Source of the DNA: Candidatus Rokuibacteriota bacterium
GTDB taxonomy: Bacteria; Methylomirabilota; Methylomirabilia; Rokubacteriales; CSP1-6
Length of the DNA: 64,000 nt
Assembly (NCBI GenBank): GCA_016188005.1
Contig: JACPIQ010000044.1
Location: 1 to 64,000 of the forward strand
Direction of reading: 5' to 3'
Position numbers and translations under genes: made by a program. The notes below the pieces were generated by a model. That model was not told the origin of the DNA, made no database searches, and saw only the letters and a program-made list of their open reading frames with translations. Of this stretch, positions 26,792 to 36,011 are shown piece by piece. The stretch's first letter is position 1. Each line of letters opens with the position of its first letter.

Positions 26792-27729
26792 TCGAACCGG
26801 ATCCGTGGGTCGACGGCTCCGCACAACCAGTCCGTCAGGAGGTTCACGAGAATGAGGCTGCCGCCGATCAGGGCCAGCAATCCCTGAACGACGGGGTAGT
26901 CCCTGGCCACGATCGATTCGACCAGGAGCGTTCCGATTCCGGGACGCGCGAACACCGCCTCCACGACGATGGCGCCCGCGAGCAACTCGGCGAACAGAAG
27001 CCCGCTGAAGGTGATGACCGTCACGAGCGCGTTGCGGAGCGCGTGGCGAAGCACGACGACAAGGCCCGTCAGCCCCTTCGCGCGCGCCGTACGGATATAG
27101 TCCATGCCAAGCACGTCGAGCATGGCCGAGCGCGTGAGTCGCATCACGAAGGCCGTCTGGATCATTCCGACGGTCACCGCTGGTAGCAGCAGGTGGTGTA
27201 TCCGCTGGGAAAACACGGCCAGATCGCCGCCCCCGATCACCGGGAACAACGTCCACTTCACCCCGAACGGGACGACCAGCAGAACGCCCAGGACGAACGC
27301 GGGCATCGACTGGCCCACCTGGCTGAGCATCCGAACCACGAGATCGCCGCTCGTGTTCCGCCGAACGGCGGCGAGAACGCCGGCCAGGATGCCGAGGCAG
27401 CTCCCGATGAGTGTGCCGGCCACCGCCAGGTCGACGGTGTACGGCACGGTTTGTCCGATGAGCGCCAGTGCGGACTGGTCCGAGCGAAACGACTGCCCGA
27501 ACCGACCGGACAGCATGTCCCGGAGAAAGCTGACGTACTGGACGCCGATGGGCCGGTTGAGCCCGAGACTCGTCCGGACTTGCTCAAGGGACTCGGCCGT
27601 CGCGTCGCTCCCCAGGATTGCATACGCCGGATCGCCGGGGAGCACTCTGAGGACGAAGAACACAATGGTGAGAATCAGCAGCGCGTTCACGGGCACGAAT
27701 ACGAGGCCGCGGCCAAGATACGTCAGCAC
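26788..27729 (-). CDS. ABC transporter permease, DppB type
   Basis: 313 residues. The start MLTYLGRGLVFVPVNALLIL leads into FFVLRVLPGDPAYAILG, the signature N-terminus of DppB/OppB permeases. Conserved IGVQYVSFLRDMLSGRFGQSF and the EAA loop DYIRTARAKGLTGLVVVLRHALRNA follow, with five to six membrane helices. It pairs with the DppC-type permease and the substrate-binding protein encoded directly downstream. The gene starts 30 bp after the aminotransferase stop, so it is part of the same transcript. Confidence 0.92.
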   Translation of the reverse strand: MLTYLGRGLVFVPVNALLILTIVFFVLRVLPGDPAYAILGSDATAESLEQVRTSLGLNRPIGVQYVSFLRDMLSGRFGQSFRSDQSALALIGQTVPYTVDLAVAGTLIGSCLGILAGVLAAVRRNTSGDLVVRMLSQVGQSMPAFVLGVLLVVPFGVKWTLFPVIGGGDLAVFSQRIHHLLLPAVTVGMIQTAFVMRLTRSAMLDVLGMDYIRTARAKGLTGLVVVLRHALRNALVTVITFSGLLFAELLAGAIVVEAVFARPGIGTLLVESIVARDYPVVQGLLALIGGSLILVNLLTDWLCGAVDPRIRFE

Positions 27730-27759
27730 CGCGCCATTGCCTCGCCCCGCATCCGCCGG

Positions 27760-29046
27760 TCAGTCACCGGCGATCGGATCGGACAGCGCGTGATCGTATA
27801 CAGCGAGCACGTGATCGAGCTCGGTCCGGGTGTGCGCCAGGGAGAGGTAACTCTTGCTGGCCGGGTTCACGAGGACGCCCTCGCGCAGCACACGAAGCCC
27901 CAGGGCCCTCGCCCGTCTCTTGTCGTGTCGCAGGTAGTCCGCGTAATTCCGCACGGGCCCCGTGGTGAACAGGATCTGGTACCAGGGACCGACTCCCACC
28001 GCCTGCGCCTGGACGCCATGCTTCTGGAACAGGCGGTTGAGACCGGCCCGCATGTAATCCCCCATCTCGTGCAGGCGTTCGTACGTGCCCGGCGCGCGAA
28101 GCACGGCGAGGGCAGCAAGCCCGGCGCTGGTGCTGATCGGGTTGCCGTTCAAGGTCCCGGAGTAGTGGATCGACCCCGGGTGAGTGCCGTCGCCCACCAG
28201 GTCCATGATGTCCTTCCGGCCACCGATGATTCCGATCGGATAGCCGCCCCCCACTGCCTTGCCGAGGATCGTCAGGTCCGGCGTGACATTGTAGAACTGC
28301 TGAGCCCCGCCATAGGCAAGGCGAAAGCCCGTGACGATCTCGTCGAACAGCAAGAGGACCCCGCATTGTCGAGTGACGTCGCGAACCGTTTCAAGGAAGC
28401 CAGGCTCGGGAGCGATCACGCGCTGGACGGGTTCCACGATCACCGCCGCGAGCTCGGAGGCGTGCTCCGCGATCAGCCGGGCCGCCATCGGCGCATCGTT
28501 GAAGGGCGCGACGAGGACGGTGTCGCTGGCGCCGGATGGCACGCCTCGCGACTCCACGACGCCGCGGGGATACTGCGCGAGGCGGGGCGCGAACTGGCTG
28601 ACCAGGGCGTAGTCGGAGTGGCCGTGGTACCCGCCCTCGAACTTCAGAATCTTCTCCTTGCCGGTGAAGGCGCGGGCGAGGCGCATCACATGGGACGCCG
28701 CCTCACTGCCCGTGCTCGCGAATTTCACGAGCTCGATGCTCCGCACGGCCTGGATCACTTCCTCTGCGAGCTCGATCGCGTGAGGGTTCAAGCAGGAGAA
28801 GTGACTGCCCCTCGTCGCCTGCTCCGTGACGCGCTCCACGACCAGTGGATGCGCGTGCCCGACAAGCAAGGGGCCGTTTCCCATGACCAGGTCGATGTAG
28901 CGGCGTCCGGCGTCATCGAAGACGTACGCCCCCTCCCCCCGTTCGATGACGGGGGTCAGGTCCGGGGGGAAACCGAGCCGGCTCAGCTGTCCGCCCGAGA
29001 TCGCGCGCGCCGCCCGCCCGTAGTCGAACCGCGTAGCTTTCACCAT
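27760..29046 (-). CDS. PLP-dependent class III aminotransferase (glutamate-1-semialdehyde aminomutase-like)
   Basis: 428 residues. Motifs include FDDAGRRYIDLVMGNGPLLVGHAHP, the phosphate-binding STGSEAASHVMRLARAFTG, FEGGYHGHSDYAL, the PLP-ring Asp in LLLFDEIVTGFRLAYGG and the Schiff-base Lys in LTILGKAVGGGYPIG (about residue 266). Members move an amino group on omega-amino or semialdehyde substrates. It lies between HyuA and the importer permease in one operon, which suggests that it acts on the amine or aldehyde released by ring opening. It is too divergent from HemL, and in the wrong context, to be assigned to haem synthesis. Confidence 0.88.
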   Translation of the reverse strand: MVKATRFDYGRAARAISGGQLSRLGFPPDLTPVIERGEGAYVFDDAGRRYIDLVMGNGPLLVGHAHPLVVERVTEQATRGSHFSCLNPHAIELAEEVIQAVRSIELVKFASTGSEAASHVMRLARAFTGKEKILKFEGGYHGHSDYALVSQFAPRLAQYPRGVVESRGVPSGASDTVLVAPFNDAPMAARLIAEHASELAAVIVEPVQRVIAPEPGFLETVRDVTRQCGVLLLFDEIVTGFRLAYGGAQQFYNVTPDLTILGKAVGGGYPIGIIGGRKDIMDLVGDGTHPGSIHYSGTLNGNPISTSAGLAALAVLRAPGTYERLHEMGDYMRAGLNRLFQKHGVQAQAVGVGPWYQILFTTGPVRNYADYLRHDKRRARALGLRVLREGVLVNPASKSYLSLAHTRTELDHVLAVYDHALSDPIAGD

Positions 29047-29059
29047 CTCCCTCTCCCTG

Positions 29060-31189
29060 TCACTGCTCGGCCCCGAGTCGAATGATCAGGTTGCGGAGCT
29101 CGTCCACCTCCAGCCGGCCCCCCGTCGGGACGAAGCTCGTCGATTCGCGTTCCTCCACCAATGCAGGGCCGTCGACGCTGTACCCCGCCGGCATCGCTTG
29201 ACGGTCGAGCACCACGCAGTCTGCGAAGACCGCTTTGCCCAGGTACACGTTTCGCCGGCCTTTCTTCACCTCGCCGCTCGGCCGGGACTGTCCTCGATTG
29301 TCGAGCACCAACGAGGCGACTGGCGACGGCGCCTCCACGACGATCCGCCATGTGACCACCTCGAGCGCAGTGGTCCGATCGAGCGCGATCCCGAACGTCT
29401 GTCGGTACACGGTCTCGAACGTCTGCTGGAGCTGAAGGGCCGACGCAGGCCCGACTGCAACGTCATCGAGAGAGACCGTGATCTCGTAGCCCTGACCGGC
29501 GTAGCGCATGTCGACCTGGCCTTCGATCGTCATCTCGCGCTCCGCGACGCCGGCCCGTCGCAGGATCTCGACACCCTCCTGTCGCATCTCGGTGATGAAC
29601 GAGCGCACCCGCACCCAGTCGATGGCCTCCAGATCGCTCACGTAGCTTCGTGCTTGCCGCGCCGAGAGTGGAGCCTCGAGGAGCCCGAGCGCCGCGGTGA
29701 CGCCGGCGCCATAGGGCACGACGACCGTTCCGATGCCGAGCAGCCGCGCAACCTCGCACGCGTGCGCGGGCCCCGCGCCACCGAAGGCGACGAGCGTGTA
29801 GCGACGCGGGTCCCGTCCCTTCTCCGTGAGCGCCACACGAGCCGCCGCGGCCATGTTCTCATTGACGATCGCCCGGATGCCGACGCCGGTGTCCAGCGGA
29901 GCCAGCCCGAGCGAGGTTGCGAGACGAGCAACAGCCTCGTGGGCCGCCTCCTCGGCGAGCCGCATCTCGCCCCCGAGGAAGTAGCGGGCGTCCAGATAGC
30001 CGAGCAGCAGGTTGGCGTCCGTCACGGTGGCGTCGCTCCCACCGTTGCCGTAGCATGCGGGCCCCGGCGCCGCGCCCGCACTCTGAGGCCCGACCTTCAG
30101 GAGGCCGAGATCGTCAACCCATGCGATCGTCCCTCCCCCGGCGCCGATCTCGAGCAACTCGACGGACGGCACTTGAAGCGGCAACCCGCTGCCCTTCTTG
30201 AAGCGTCGGATCCGAGCGACCTCCAGTTCGTTCACGAATGTGGGCCGGCCTCCATCGACGACACTGAGCTTGGCGGTCGTGCCGCCCATGTCGAAGGCGA
30301 GGACGTTCGAGAGACCGATGTGTCGCCCGACGAACGCGGCCGCAATGGTGCCAGCCGCTGGCCCGGATTCCACCAGGCGGATCGGCATCTCGACCACCCG
30401 ATCCACCTCTCCGATGCCGCCCTCGGACATCATGACGTGCAACGGCCCCTTGTAGCCGAGGCTCCGGATACGGCCATCCAACCGGGTCAGATAGCGCTGC
30501 ACGAGCGGTTTCACGTAGGCGTTGGCGACCACGGTCGACGTCCGAGGGTACTCGCGAATGACCGGCGAGAGCTCCCCGGAGAGCGACACCTCGAGGTCGG
30601 GAGCCAGGCGGCTCACGACGTCACGCACCGCCCGCTCGTGCGCCGGGTTCGCGTAGGCATGAATGAGGCACACCGCGACGGACGCAACACCCGCGTCCCG
30701 GAAATCACGCACGATTCCGGCAAGGTCCTCAGTCGCCAGCGGCTCGCGCTCAGCGCCCGTCGCCCCGATCCGTCCCCTGATCTCTCGCCGCAACGCGCGT
30801 GGGACCAGTGGCTCCGGCTTCTCATGGTAGACATCGTAGATGTCGTACTTGTACTCGTTGCCGATTTCGAGCGTGTCGCGGTAGCCTGCGGTCGTGATGA
30901 GCCCTGTCCTGATGCCCTTGCGCTCGATGAGCGCGTTCGGGACCAGGGTCGTGGCATGAGACAGGCGACCGACATCTTCGAAGCTGGCGCCGTACTCCGC
31001 GAGAAGCTGCGCGAGGCCCGACAGGATCCCGTCGCTGGGATCCTTCGGCGTGGTGAGCGACTTGCCGAACATGATGACGGAGCGTTCGGGATCGATGAGC
31101 ACGAAGTCCGTGAACGTGCCGCCGACATCGATACCGATACCGATCCCCCGCACCCCGGCGCCGCCGGCCGCAAGGCCGTTCGCCGTCAT
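29060..31189 (-). CDS. hyuA: Hydantoinase/oxoprolinase family subunit A
   Basis: 709 residues. It opens with the actin-like phosphate loop GIGIDVGGTFTDFVLID (about residues 13-29), then TLVPNALIERKG, AVCLIHAYANPAHERAV, SEGGIGEVDRVVEMP, AFDMGGTTAKLSVVDGG and AFGGAGPAHACEVARLLG. These are the conserved nucleotide and subunit-contact segments of ATP-dependent hydantoinases, 5-oxoprolinases, caprolactamase and acetophenone/acetone carboxylase large subunits. The ATG at 31189 overlaps the HyuB stop (ATGA), indicating equimolar coupling. With HyuB it would hydrolyse a cyclic amide or carboxylate a ketone at the cost of ATP. The symbol denotes the family, not a proven substrate. Confidence 0.92.
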   Translation of the reverse strand: MTANGLAAGGAGVRGIGIGIDVGGTFTDFVLIDPERSVIMFGKSLTTPKDPSDGILSGLAQLLAEYGASFEDVGRLSHATTLVPNALIERKGIRTGLITTAGYRDTLEIGNEYKYDIYDVYHEKPEPLVPRALRREIRGRIGATGAEREPLATEDLAGIVRDFRDAGVASVAVCLIHAYANPAHERAVRDVVSRLAPDLEVSLSGELSPVIREYPRTSTVVANAYVKPLVQRYLTRLDGRIRSLGYKGPLHVMMSEGGIGEVDRVVEMPIRLVESGPAAGTIAAAFVGRHIGLSNVLAFDMGGTTAKLSVVDGGRPTFVNELEVARIRRFKKGSGLPLQVPSVELLEIGAGGGTIAWVDDLGLLKVGPQSAGAAPGPACYGNGGSDATVTDANLLLGYLDARYFLGGEMRLAEEAAHEAVARLATSLGLAPLDTGVGIRAIVNENMAAAARVALTEKGRDPRRYTLVAFGGAGPAHACEVARLLGIGTVVVPYGAGVTAALGLLEAPLSARQARSYVSDLEAIDWVRVRSFITEMRQEGVEILRRAGVAEREMTIEGQVDMRYAGQGYEITVSLDDVAVGPASALQLQQTFETVYRQTFGIALDRTTALEVVTWRIVVEAPSPVASLVLDNRGQSRPSGEVKKGRRNVYLGKAVFADCVVLDRQAMPAGYSVDGPALVEERESTSFVPTGGRLEVDELRNLIIRLGAEQ

Positions 31190-32913
31190 TCGGTCGACCC
31201 CTGGTCGGACACCCTCGAGCCGGTCGTCGGATCGACCCCGTAGATCGCGCGGCACGCCATGGGCGAGATGATGCCGCCCTCCAAGTCATGCATCACCCGC
31301 TCCACATCGCGCTCCGTGGCGCGTCCGTAGCCACCGCCGCCGGGCGTGCCGATGGACACCCTGTCCCCCGGCGCGATCATGACCCTCCCGAGCGGGGGGA
31401 GCCTGCCGTTGCTGTTGAGCCGGAGCCCGGCAAGCCCGCCGGCGAGCCCGCCGACGCGCCCAAGGGCGGGAAGTCGGAGCCGCACCATGTGCGAGGCGTA
31501 CATCGCCGGTCGCTCCGACAGAAGCTCAATGACCACGCGCGCGCCGAGCCCCCCCCGGAAGCGGCCCGCCCCTCCGGAATCCGGCACGAGTTCCTTGCAG
31601 TGGAAGAGCAAGGGGCTGTGCTGCTCGATCATCTCGATGGACGAGATGCCGCAGTTGCTCGGAAACGCCGTGCACGACAACCCGTCCTTGAACCGCGCCG
31701 CCCCCATGCCACCGGAGGCGAGCAGCACCTCCGAAAAGCGACCACCATCCGGCCGCTGGCCGCTGAAGACACAGCGGCTCGCCGGGGCCCCCGGGTCGCC
31801 GACGACGAGATCCGGCGCGACCTGCTCCATCGCGGCGAAGAGCCCGGCCACCAGGTACTGGCCGGTCGCGTGCCGGCTGTTCACCGCCGCCGGAAACGTC
31901 GCATTCACCAGCGAGCCCTCCGAGGCACGGACCTCGAAGCGTCGAAACACCCCCTCGTTGTTCGGCAGCGTCGGGTGGAGCAGGCATTTCAGCGGGAACA
32001 TGGTGAGCGCAAACGTGTACGTGTATGGGCAATTGATCGCCGCCTCCTGTGTCTGCGGCGACGAGCCCGCGTAGTCGACGACGATGCGTCCGCCGCGCAC
32101 GGTCAGACGCAGATTCACGTGAAGCGGTTCGTCGAGGCTGTCGAGCTCGAGCGCCGACGCGTACTCACCCTCCGGCAGCGCCCGAATCACTCGTTCCATG
32201 GCGGCTTCGGAGCGCGACTGGATTTCGTGGAACACCGATGTCGGATCGTCGACGTCGTACTCCAGACAGGTCGTGAGCAACCGCTGTCGGCACGCTTCCA
32301 TCGCGGCCACCTGCGCGTGCATGTCGCCCAGGACCTGGTTCGGGACACGCACGTTGGCCGAGATCACGTCGAGCAGCGTCTCATTCCACCGGCCGTGATT
32401 CACGAGCTTGGTCGGCGGAATTCTCAGCCCCTCCTCGAACACCTCGCGGCTGTCGCCAGACCAGATGCGGCCACCGACATCGCTGAGGTGCGACGAGCAG
32501 GCGGCGAAGCCGATGATCCGGTCCCGGTGGAAGATCGGCATCGCCATGTTGAGGTCGGGTAGGTGGCCGGTCCCCATCCACGGATCGTTCGTGATGATGA
32601 TGTCCCCCGGCGCCATCTCCTCCGCCCGGTACTTCGCCAGGAAGTGCCGGACGGTTCGAGGCAGCGTGCCGATGAACCCCGGGACGGTGATGTTGCTCTG
32701 GGCGACGGAGCCGCCATCGCGGTCCAGCAGCACGACCGCGAAGTCGAGGGCCTCACGCGCCACGGGCGAGAATGCTGTGCGGCGCAGCGTCACGGCTCCT
32801 TCGTCGACGATCTGGATCAACCGGCTCCAAAAGATCTCCAGCTCCACGGGATCCCAGCGGCGCTCGCTCGCTGGGTCCTCGGCCGGTCGCGTACCGCGCT
32901 CAGAAGGGGCCAT
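31186..32913 (-). CDS. hyuB: Hydantoinase/oxoprolinase family subunit B
   Basis: 575 residues. Family markers in order are DPVELEIFWSRLIQIVDEG, ALDFAVVLLDRDGGSVAQ, PGDIIITNDPWMGTGHLPDLN (metal/nucleotide-facing segment about residues 105-125), AACSSHLSDVGG, VDYAGSSPQTQEAINCP-like GSSPQTQEAAINCPYTYT, NSRHATGQYLVAGLF and PGGGGYG at the C-terminus. It forms the catalytic partner of HyuA; the coupled ATGA overlap keeps them stoichiometric. It begins 6 bp after the class IV aminotransferase stop. Confidence 0.92.
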   Translation of the reverse strand: MAPSERGTRPAEDPASERRWDPVELEIFWSRLIQIVDEGAVTLRRTAFSPVAREALDFAVVLLDRDGGSVAQSNITVPGFIGTLPRTVRHFLAKYRAEEMAPGDIIITNDPWMGTGHLPDLNMAMPIFHRDRIIGFAACSSHLSDVGGRIWSGDSREVFEEGLRIPPTKLVNHGRWNETLLDVISANVRVPNQVLGDMHAQVAAMEACRQRLLTTCLEYDVDDPTSVFHEIQSRSEAAMERVIRALPEGEYASALELDSLDEPLHVNLRLTVRGGRIVVDYAGSSPQTQEAAINCPYTYTFALTMFPLKCLLHPTLPNNEGVFRRFEVRASEGSLVNATFPAAVNSRHATGQYLVAGLFAAMEQVAPDLVVGDPGAPASRCVFSGQRPDGGRFSEVLLASGGMGAARFKDGLSCTAFPSNCGISSIEMIEQHSPLLFHCKELVPDSGGAGRFRGGLGARVVIELLSERPAMYASHMVRLRLPALGRVGGLAGGLAGLRLNSNGRLPPLGRVMIAPGDRVSIGTPGGGGYGRATERDVERVMHDLEGGIISPMACRAIYGVDPTTGSRVSDQGSTE

Positions 32914-32919
32914 GGTCCT

Positions 32920-33804
32920 TCAGAATGCCACGTGACGAGACTCGGCCATGAGCTCGCGCAGTCGCCGAAGCATGTCCTTGGCAACCGGTCCGGGGACGCC
33001 GCTGCCGATGCTGTGCCGATCAATCTCGGTGATCGGGCAGATCTGCGTCAGCGTCGAGGTGAAAAACACCTCCTCGGCCATGTAGAGGTCATACGGAGTG
33101 AGATCGGCCTCCTCCACGTCGACGCCGCTTGCCCTCGCGAGCCGGATGACCGTTTGCCGCGTGATCCCGTCGAGAATGTTCGTGCGCCGAGGCGTCAGCA
33201 GCCGGCCCTGCTGCAGGCAGAAGATGTTCTCGCCTGCCCCTTCAGCCACGAAGCCTCGCATATCGAGCATGATCGCCGCATCGACGCCTGCATCCCACTG
33301 TTCGAATTTCGCCATCAGGTTGTTCAGGTAGTTGCAGGACTTGACCCGAGGATCGAAGACCTCCGGCGGGACGCGACGCGTGCGGGCTATGATCGTGCGA
33401 ATGCCCTTGTTCTGGCGGATGTCTTCGCTGTGCTTGCTGCGGAGCTGCGGAATGACGACGATCGTCGGTCGCTCGATGTCCCTGCTGTACTCCAGACCGA
33501 GCGGACCAGCGCCGCGCGTGACGAGCAGCCGCATGTAGCCGGACTCGAGGTGGTTGCGCCGCACCGTCTCCAGCACGGCGTCGACCATGCTGTCTTTCGT
33601 CATGCCGATGTCGATCCGGCAGTAGCGCGCCGAGAACCACAGGCGGTCGACGTGTTCCTGCAGCGAGTAGACCCGGCGATTGCTGATCCCCAAGCCTTCG
33701 AAGACGCCGTCGCCGTACTGCATGCCATGATCGGTGACGGACACGGTCGCCTGGGACAGTGGCATCCAATCCCCGTTGATATATGCGAGAAGGTCTGCGC
33801 TCAC
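32920..33804 (-). CDS. Class IV PLP aminotransferase (branched-chain / D-amino-acid type)
   Basis: 294 residues from a GTG at 33804 with GGAGGAG 5 nt upstream; an ATG at 33888 would run into the preceding gene. The fold-IV motifs are MQYGDGVFEGL, the Schiff-base Lys in DPRVKSCNYLNNLMAK (about residue 158), GFVAEGAGENIFCLQQGRLLTP and ILDGITRQTVIRLA. EEVFFTSTLTQICPITEID ends the PLP-phosphate site. It would transaminate an amino acid set free by the HyuAB step or by the preceding metalloenzyme. It is not an ilvE biosynthetic gene by context. Confidence 0.9.
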   Translation of the reverse strand: MSADLLAYINGDWMPLSQATVSVTDHGMQYGDGVFEGLGISNRRVYSLQEHVDRLWFSARYCRIDIGMTKDSMVDAVLETVRRNHLESGYMRLLVTRGAGPLGLEYSRDIERPTIVVIPQLRSKHSEDIRQNKGIRTIIARTRRVPPEVFDPRVKSCNYLNNLMAKFEQWDAGVDAAIMLDMRGFVAEGAGENIFCLQQGRLLTPRRTNILDGITRQTVIRLARASGVDVEEADLTPYDLYMAEEVFFTSTLTQICPITEIDRHSIGSGVPGPVAKDMLRRLRELMAESRHVAF

Positions 33805-33841
33805 GATGACTCCTCCACCGGTGCTGGACCGCGCCGGATCC

Positions 33842-34888
33842 CTAGACGCCGATGAGCCGGCCGTCTTCGATGATGAGCCGGCCGTCAACTTCCAGCGTGG
33901 GCCGGAGGATCACCCCATCGAGATGGAGCTTGCTGTAGATGGTGCCGCCGATATCGTCGTTACGTCCGAGAGCGACGTGGATCGCCCCGAGGATGTTCTT
34001 GTCCTCACGCTGCACGCCCGTGATGCGCGCCTCTGGGTTCAAGCCAATCGACGCCTCCACGGGCATGTGCCAGGCATTCTCGTCGCCGAAGCGGCGAATG
34101 TACTCCTCCAGCTCGCGGGCCTGATACCCGCCCTCGATCGACTTGATGCGCCCCTGGTGCACGGCGAAACGAATCGGCTGCTGCAGGAGCCCGATCTGGT
34201 GCAGCGTGGTGTCGACCACGATCACGCCGTTTGCCGTACCCTCCACCGGCGGGATGTTGAACTCCAGACCAGGGAACACCACTCCGTACAGCGGACTCCC
34301 CTTGCGCCCTTCCTCGGCGCGCCGGAAGACCTTCAGGGGATGCCGACTGCCGTCCGGCTCCTTCGGCACGAAGATGCGGCCCTCGACGCTATACGTTACA
34401 TCGGTGCCCAGCGAAGAACGAAGCCGCGCCATCCGGGCGCCTTCGAGCCGCTTCCCCAGTGCGTACCGCGTGCGCAGCATCTGCTGATAGTCTGCCGTCA
34501 CTCCGCCCCGCGTTAACATGTCGGCCGTGATGCCGCCGTCCATCACGATGGTGGGGACGCCGGCTCCCATCGTCCGATGACCGGCAGGGCTGTGGAACAT
34601 GCCCGTCGTCGCGACCAGCACGACCAGATCCGCCCTCGTCATGGCCTCGACGACCGGCTCGGGAGGGTCCAGGTAGTCGGCGGGCCGGGGCGGGAACAGC
34701 ATGACGCTCGGTGTGGCGCCGAGCTCGTGGACGCACGTCGCGACGGCCTGCCAGACTAGGGGATCATGCGCCGTGTCGGTGACGATCACGACGTGTTGAC
34801 CGGCCTGCGCATTGACCTCGAACACTGGCCGGATGTATCGGAGCATCTCGATGCAGCGGGTCGGAACGGCCTCTGCGGGACGCAGCAT
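33842..34888 (-). CDS. M29 aminopeptidase / 2,5-dihydroxypyridine dioxygenase (NicX)-like metalloprotein
   Basis: 348 residues. The C-terminal third has the metal-site pattern of the M29/NicX superfamily: EASIGLNPEARITG, then IHVALGRNDDIGGTIYSKLHLDGVI, with His and Asp residues placed like the ligands of the M29 centre. The N-terminal half is an alpha/beta domain with VVIVTDTAHDPLVWQAV and ADLVVLVATTGMFHSPAGHR. Members are either aminopeptidases or Fe(II) ring-cleaving dioxygenases of hydroxypyridine catabolism, and I cannot decide between these. The second promoter-proximal gene of the IclR cluster, it would carry out an early catabolic step. Confidence 0.7.
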   Translation of the reverse strand: MLRPAEAVPTRCIEMLRYIRPVFEVNAQAGQHVVIVTDTAHDPLVWQAVATCVHELGATPSVMLFPPRPADYLDPPEPVVEAMTRADLVVLVATTGMFHSPAGHRTMGAGVPTIVMDGGITADMLTRGGVTADYQQMLRTRYALGKRLEGARMARLRSSLGTDVTYSVEGRIFVPKEPDGSRHPLKVFRRAEEGRKGSPLYGVVFPGLEFNIPPVEGTANGVIVVDTTLHQIGLLQQPIRFAVHQGRIKSIEGGYQARELEEYIRRFGDENAWHMPVEASIGLNPEARITGVQREDKNILGAIHVALGRNDDIGGTIYSKLHLDGVILRPTLEVDGRLIIEDGRLIGV

Positions 34889-34971
34889 GCGAGTCTCCTT
34901 CGCTTTGCCGATTCATCGCTCCTGAGGTCTCGGCTGACGTCGACCCGTTCCCTCGACCCGGTCACCCACCG

Positions 34972-35760
34972 TCACGTCTCCGATGAGCGCCGAGCCGTCT
35001 TCCGCATCGGCCTCGAGATGTGCCCCAATTCCTCCGACATCGTCTCGGCCGCCGCGACGACAGCCGGGATGAGCCGGTGGATGCGAGCCGGCGTCAGGTG
35101 CAGCCGGGGTCCGAGAACATTCACGGCTGCCACGACCCCTCCGTCCTTGTCGAGGATCGGGGTTGCGATCGCGGCCGCGCCGCGGACTGCCTCGCCCTCC
35201 GAGACCGCGACGCGCCGCGCCCGGATGTCCTTGAGCTGCCGCAGCAGCTGCATCCCATCCGTGAGGGTCCGCTCGGTGATCGCCTCCAGCGGGCGACCGC
35301 ACACGATCCGGCGAGCCTCGTCCTCCGGCATGAAGGCGAGCAACACCTTCCCCGCCGCGCCTGCGTGAAGCGGCCGGGTTGCGCCGACGTTGATCGTGAT
35401 GCGCAGCTCGTGCTGGCTCGGGGCCACGTCCACGCAGAGCCGATCGCGACCAGTCCGAACGAAGAGACAGACCGTCTCCTCCGTCAGCGCCTGGAGCCGC
35501 CGGAGGTGTCGCCGGCACACCTCCAGGAGGCCGGAGTGATTGAGCGCCAGCGTGCCGAGGCGAACGAGCTCCGGGCCAAGCACGAACGCACGATCCTCCT
35601 CGCGTTGCCGGACGATGCCGTGGTGCGAGAGCGTCCACAGGATCCGAAGCAAGGTTGCCTTGCTCATCCGCAGCGCGCGACTCAGCTCGGACAGGCCAAA
35701 GGCGGCGCGATCCTCAGTGAACGACGCCAGAATGACCATCGCGCGATCGATCGCCTGCAC
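34972..35760 (-). CDS. IclR-family transcriptional regulator
   Basis: 262 residues, GTG start at 35760 immediately before the winged helix QAIDRAMVILASF, FGLSELSRALRMSKATLLRILWTL. The effector domain carries RPLHAGAAGKVLLAFMPEDEARRIV and AAAIATPILDKDGGVVAAVNVLGPR. It is the first gene of the leftward cluster and the probable substrate-responsive regulator of the whole operon. A GTTC-N7-GAAC palindrome between its promoter and start codon suggests autoregulation. Confidence 0.92.
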   Translation of the reverse strand: MQAIDRAMVILASFTEDRAAFGLSELSRALRMSKATLLRILWTLSHHGIVRQREEDRAFVLGPELVRLGTLALNHSGLLEVCRRHLRRLQALTEETVCLFVRTGRDRLCVDVAPSQHELRITINVGATRPLHAGAAGKVLLAFMPEDEARRIVCGRPLEAITERTLTDGMQLLRQLKDIRARRVAVSEGEAVRGAAAIATPILDKDGGVVAAVNVLGPRLHLTPARIHRLIPAVVAAAETMSEELGHISRPMRKTARRSSET

Positions 35761-35857
35761 GCGCCCCGGCCGGCCGCGTGTCCGTGCCGGAGGAGGAAGC
35801 GCTACTCCGGTCGCGCGTCGCGTCGCTTTCCCTCCCGGCGGATCACGCCGCCAGCTG

Positions 35858-35872
35858 GTTCACAATACGAAC
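35858..35872. promoter_or_regulatory. Putative IclR operator
   Basis: GTTCACAATACGAAC, a 15-bp palindrome with GTTC/GAAC arms, about 100 bp before the regulator start and just downstream of the predicted promoter. A half copy (GGTTCAAAAT, 35877-35886) repeats the left arm nearby, as is usual for IclR-family tandem binding. Confidence 0.45.
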
Positions 35873-35897
35873 CGGTGGTTCAAAATGGCCCCCCTCC

Positions 35898-35927
35898 CTA
35901 TTACGGCGGCGGGGCACACATTGTCAA
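35898..35927 (-). promoter_or_regulatory. Sigma70-type promoter of the nine-gene cluster
   Basis: On the minus strand TTGACA (35927-35922), 17 bp, then GTAATA (35904-35899). The -35 hexamer is a consensus match and the spacing is ideal. It reads into the IclR gene and, in the absence of other obvious promoters, into the catabolic genes. Confidence 0.55.
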
Positions 35928-36011
35928 TGCCCTTCTTGCCGTGAGAGGCGCCGATGCCAAATCAGCCGGATGGCCAGCTCGGTCTCGCGGGCACGGAAGG
36001 CCGCCGCCTCG

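Noticed and set aside
27760-29046. hemL (glutamate-1-semialdehyde aminomutase) for haem synthesis
   Set aside because: Located within a catabolic operon with an importer and HyuAB; the family includes many omega-aminotransferases.
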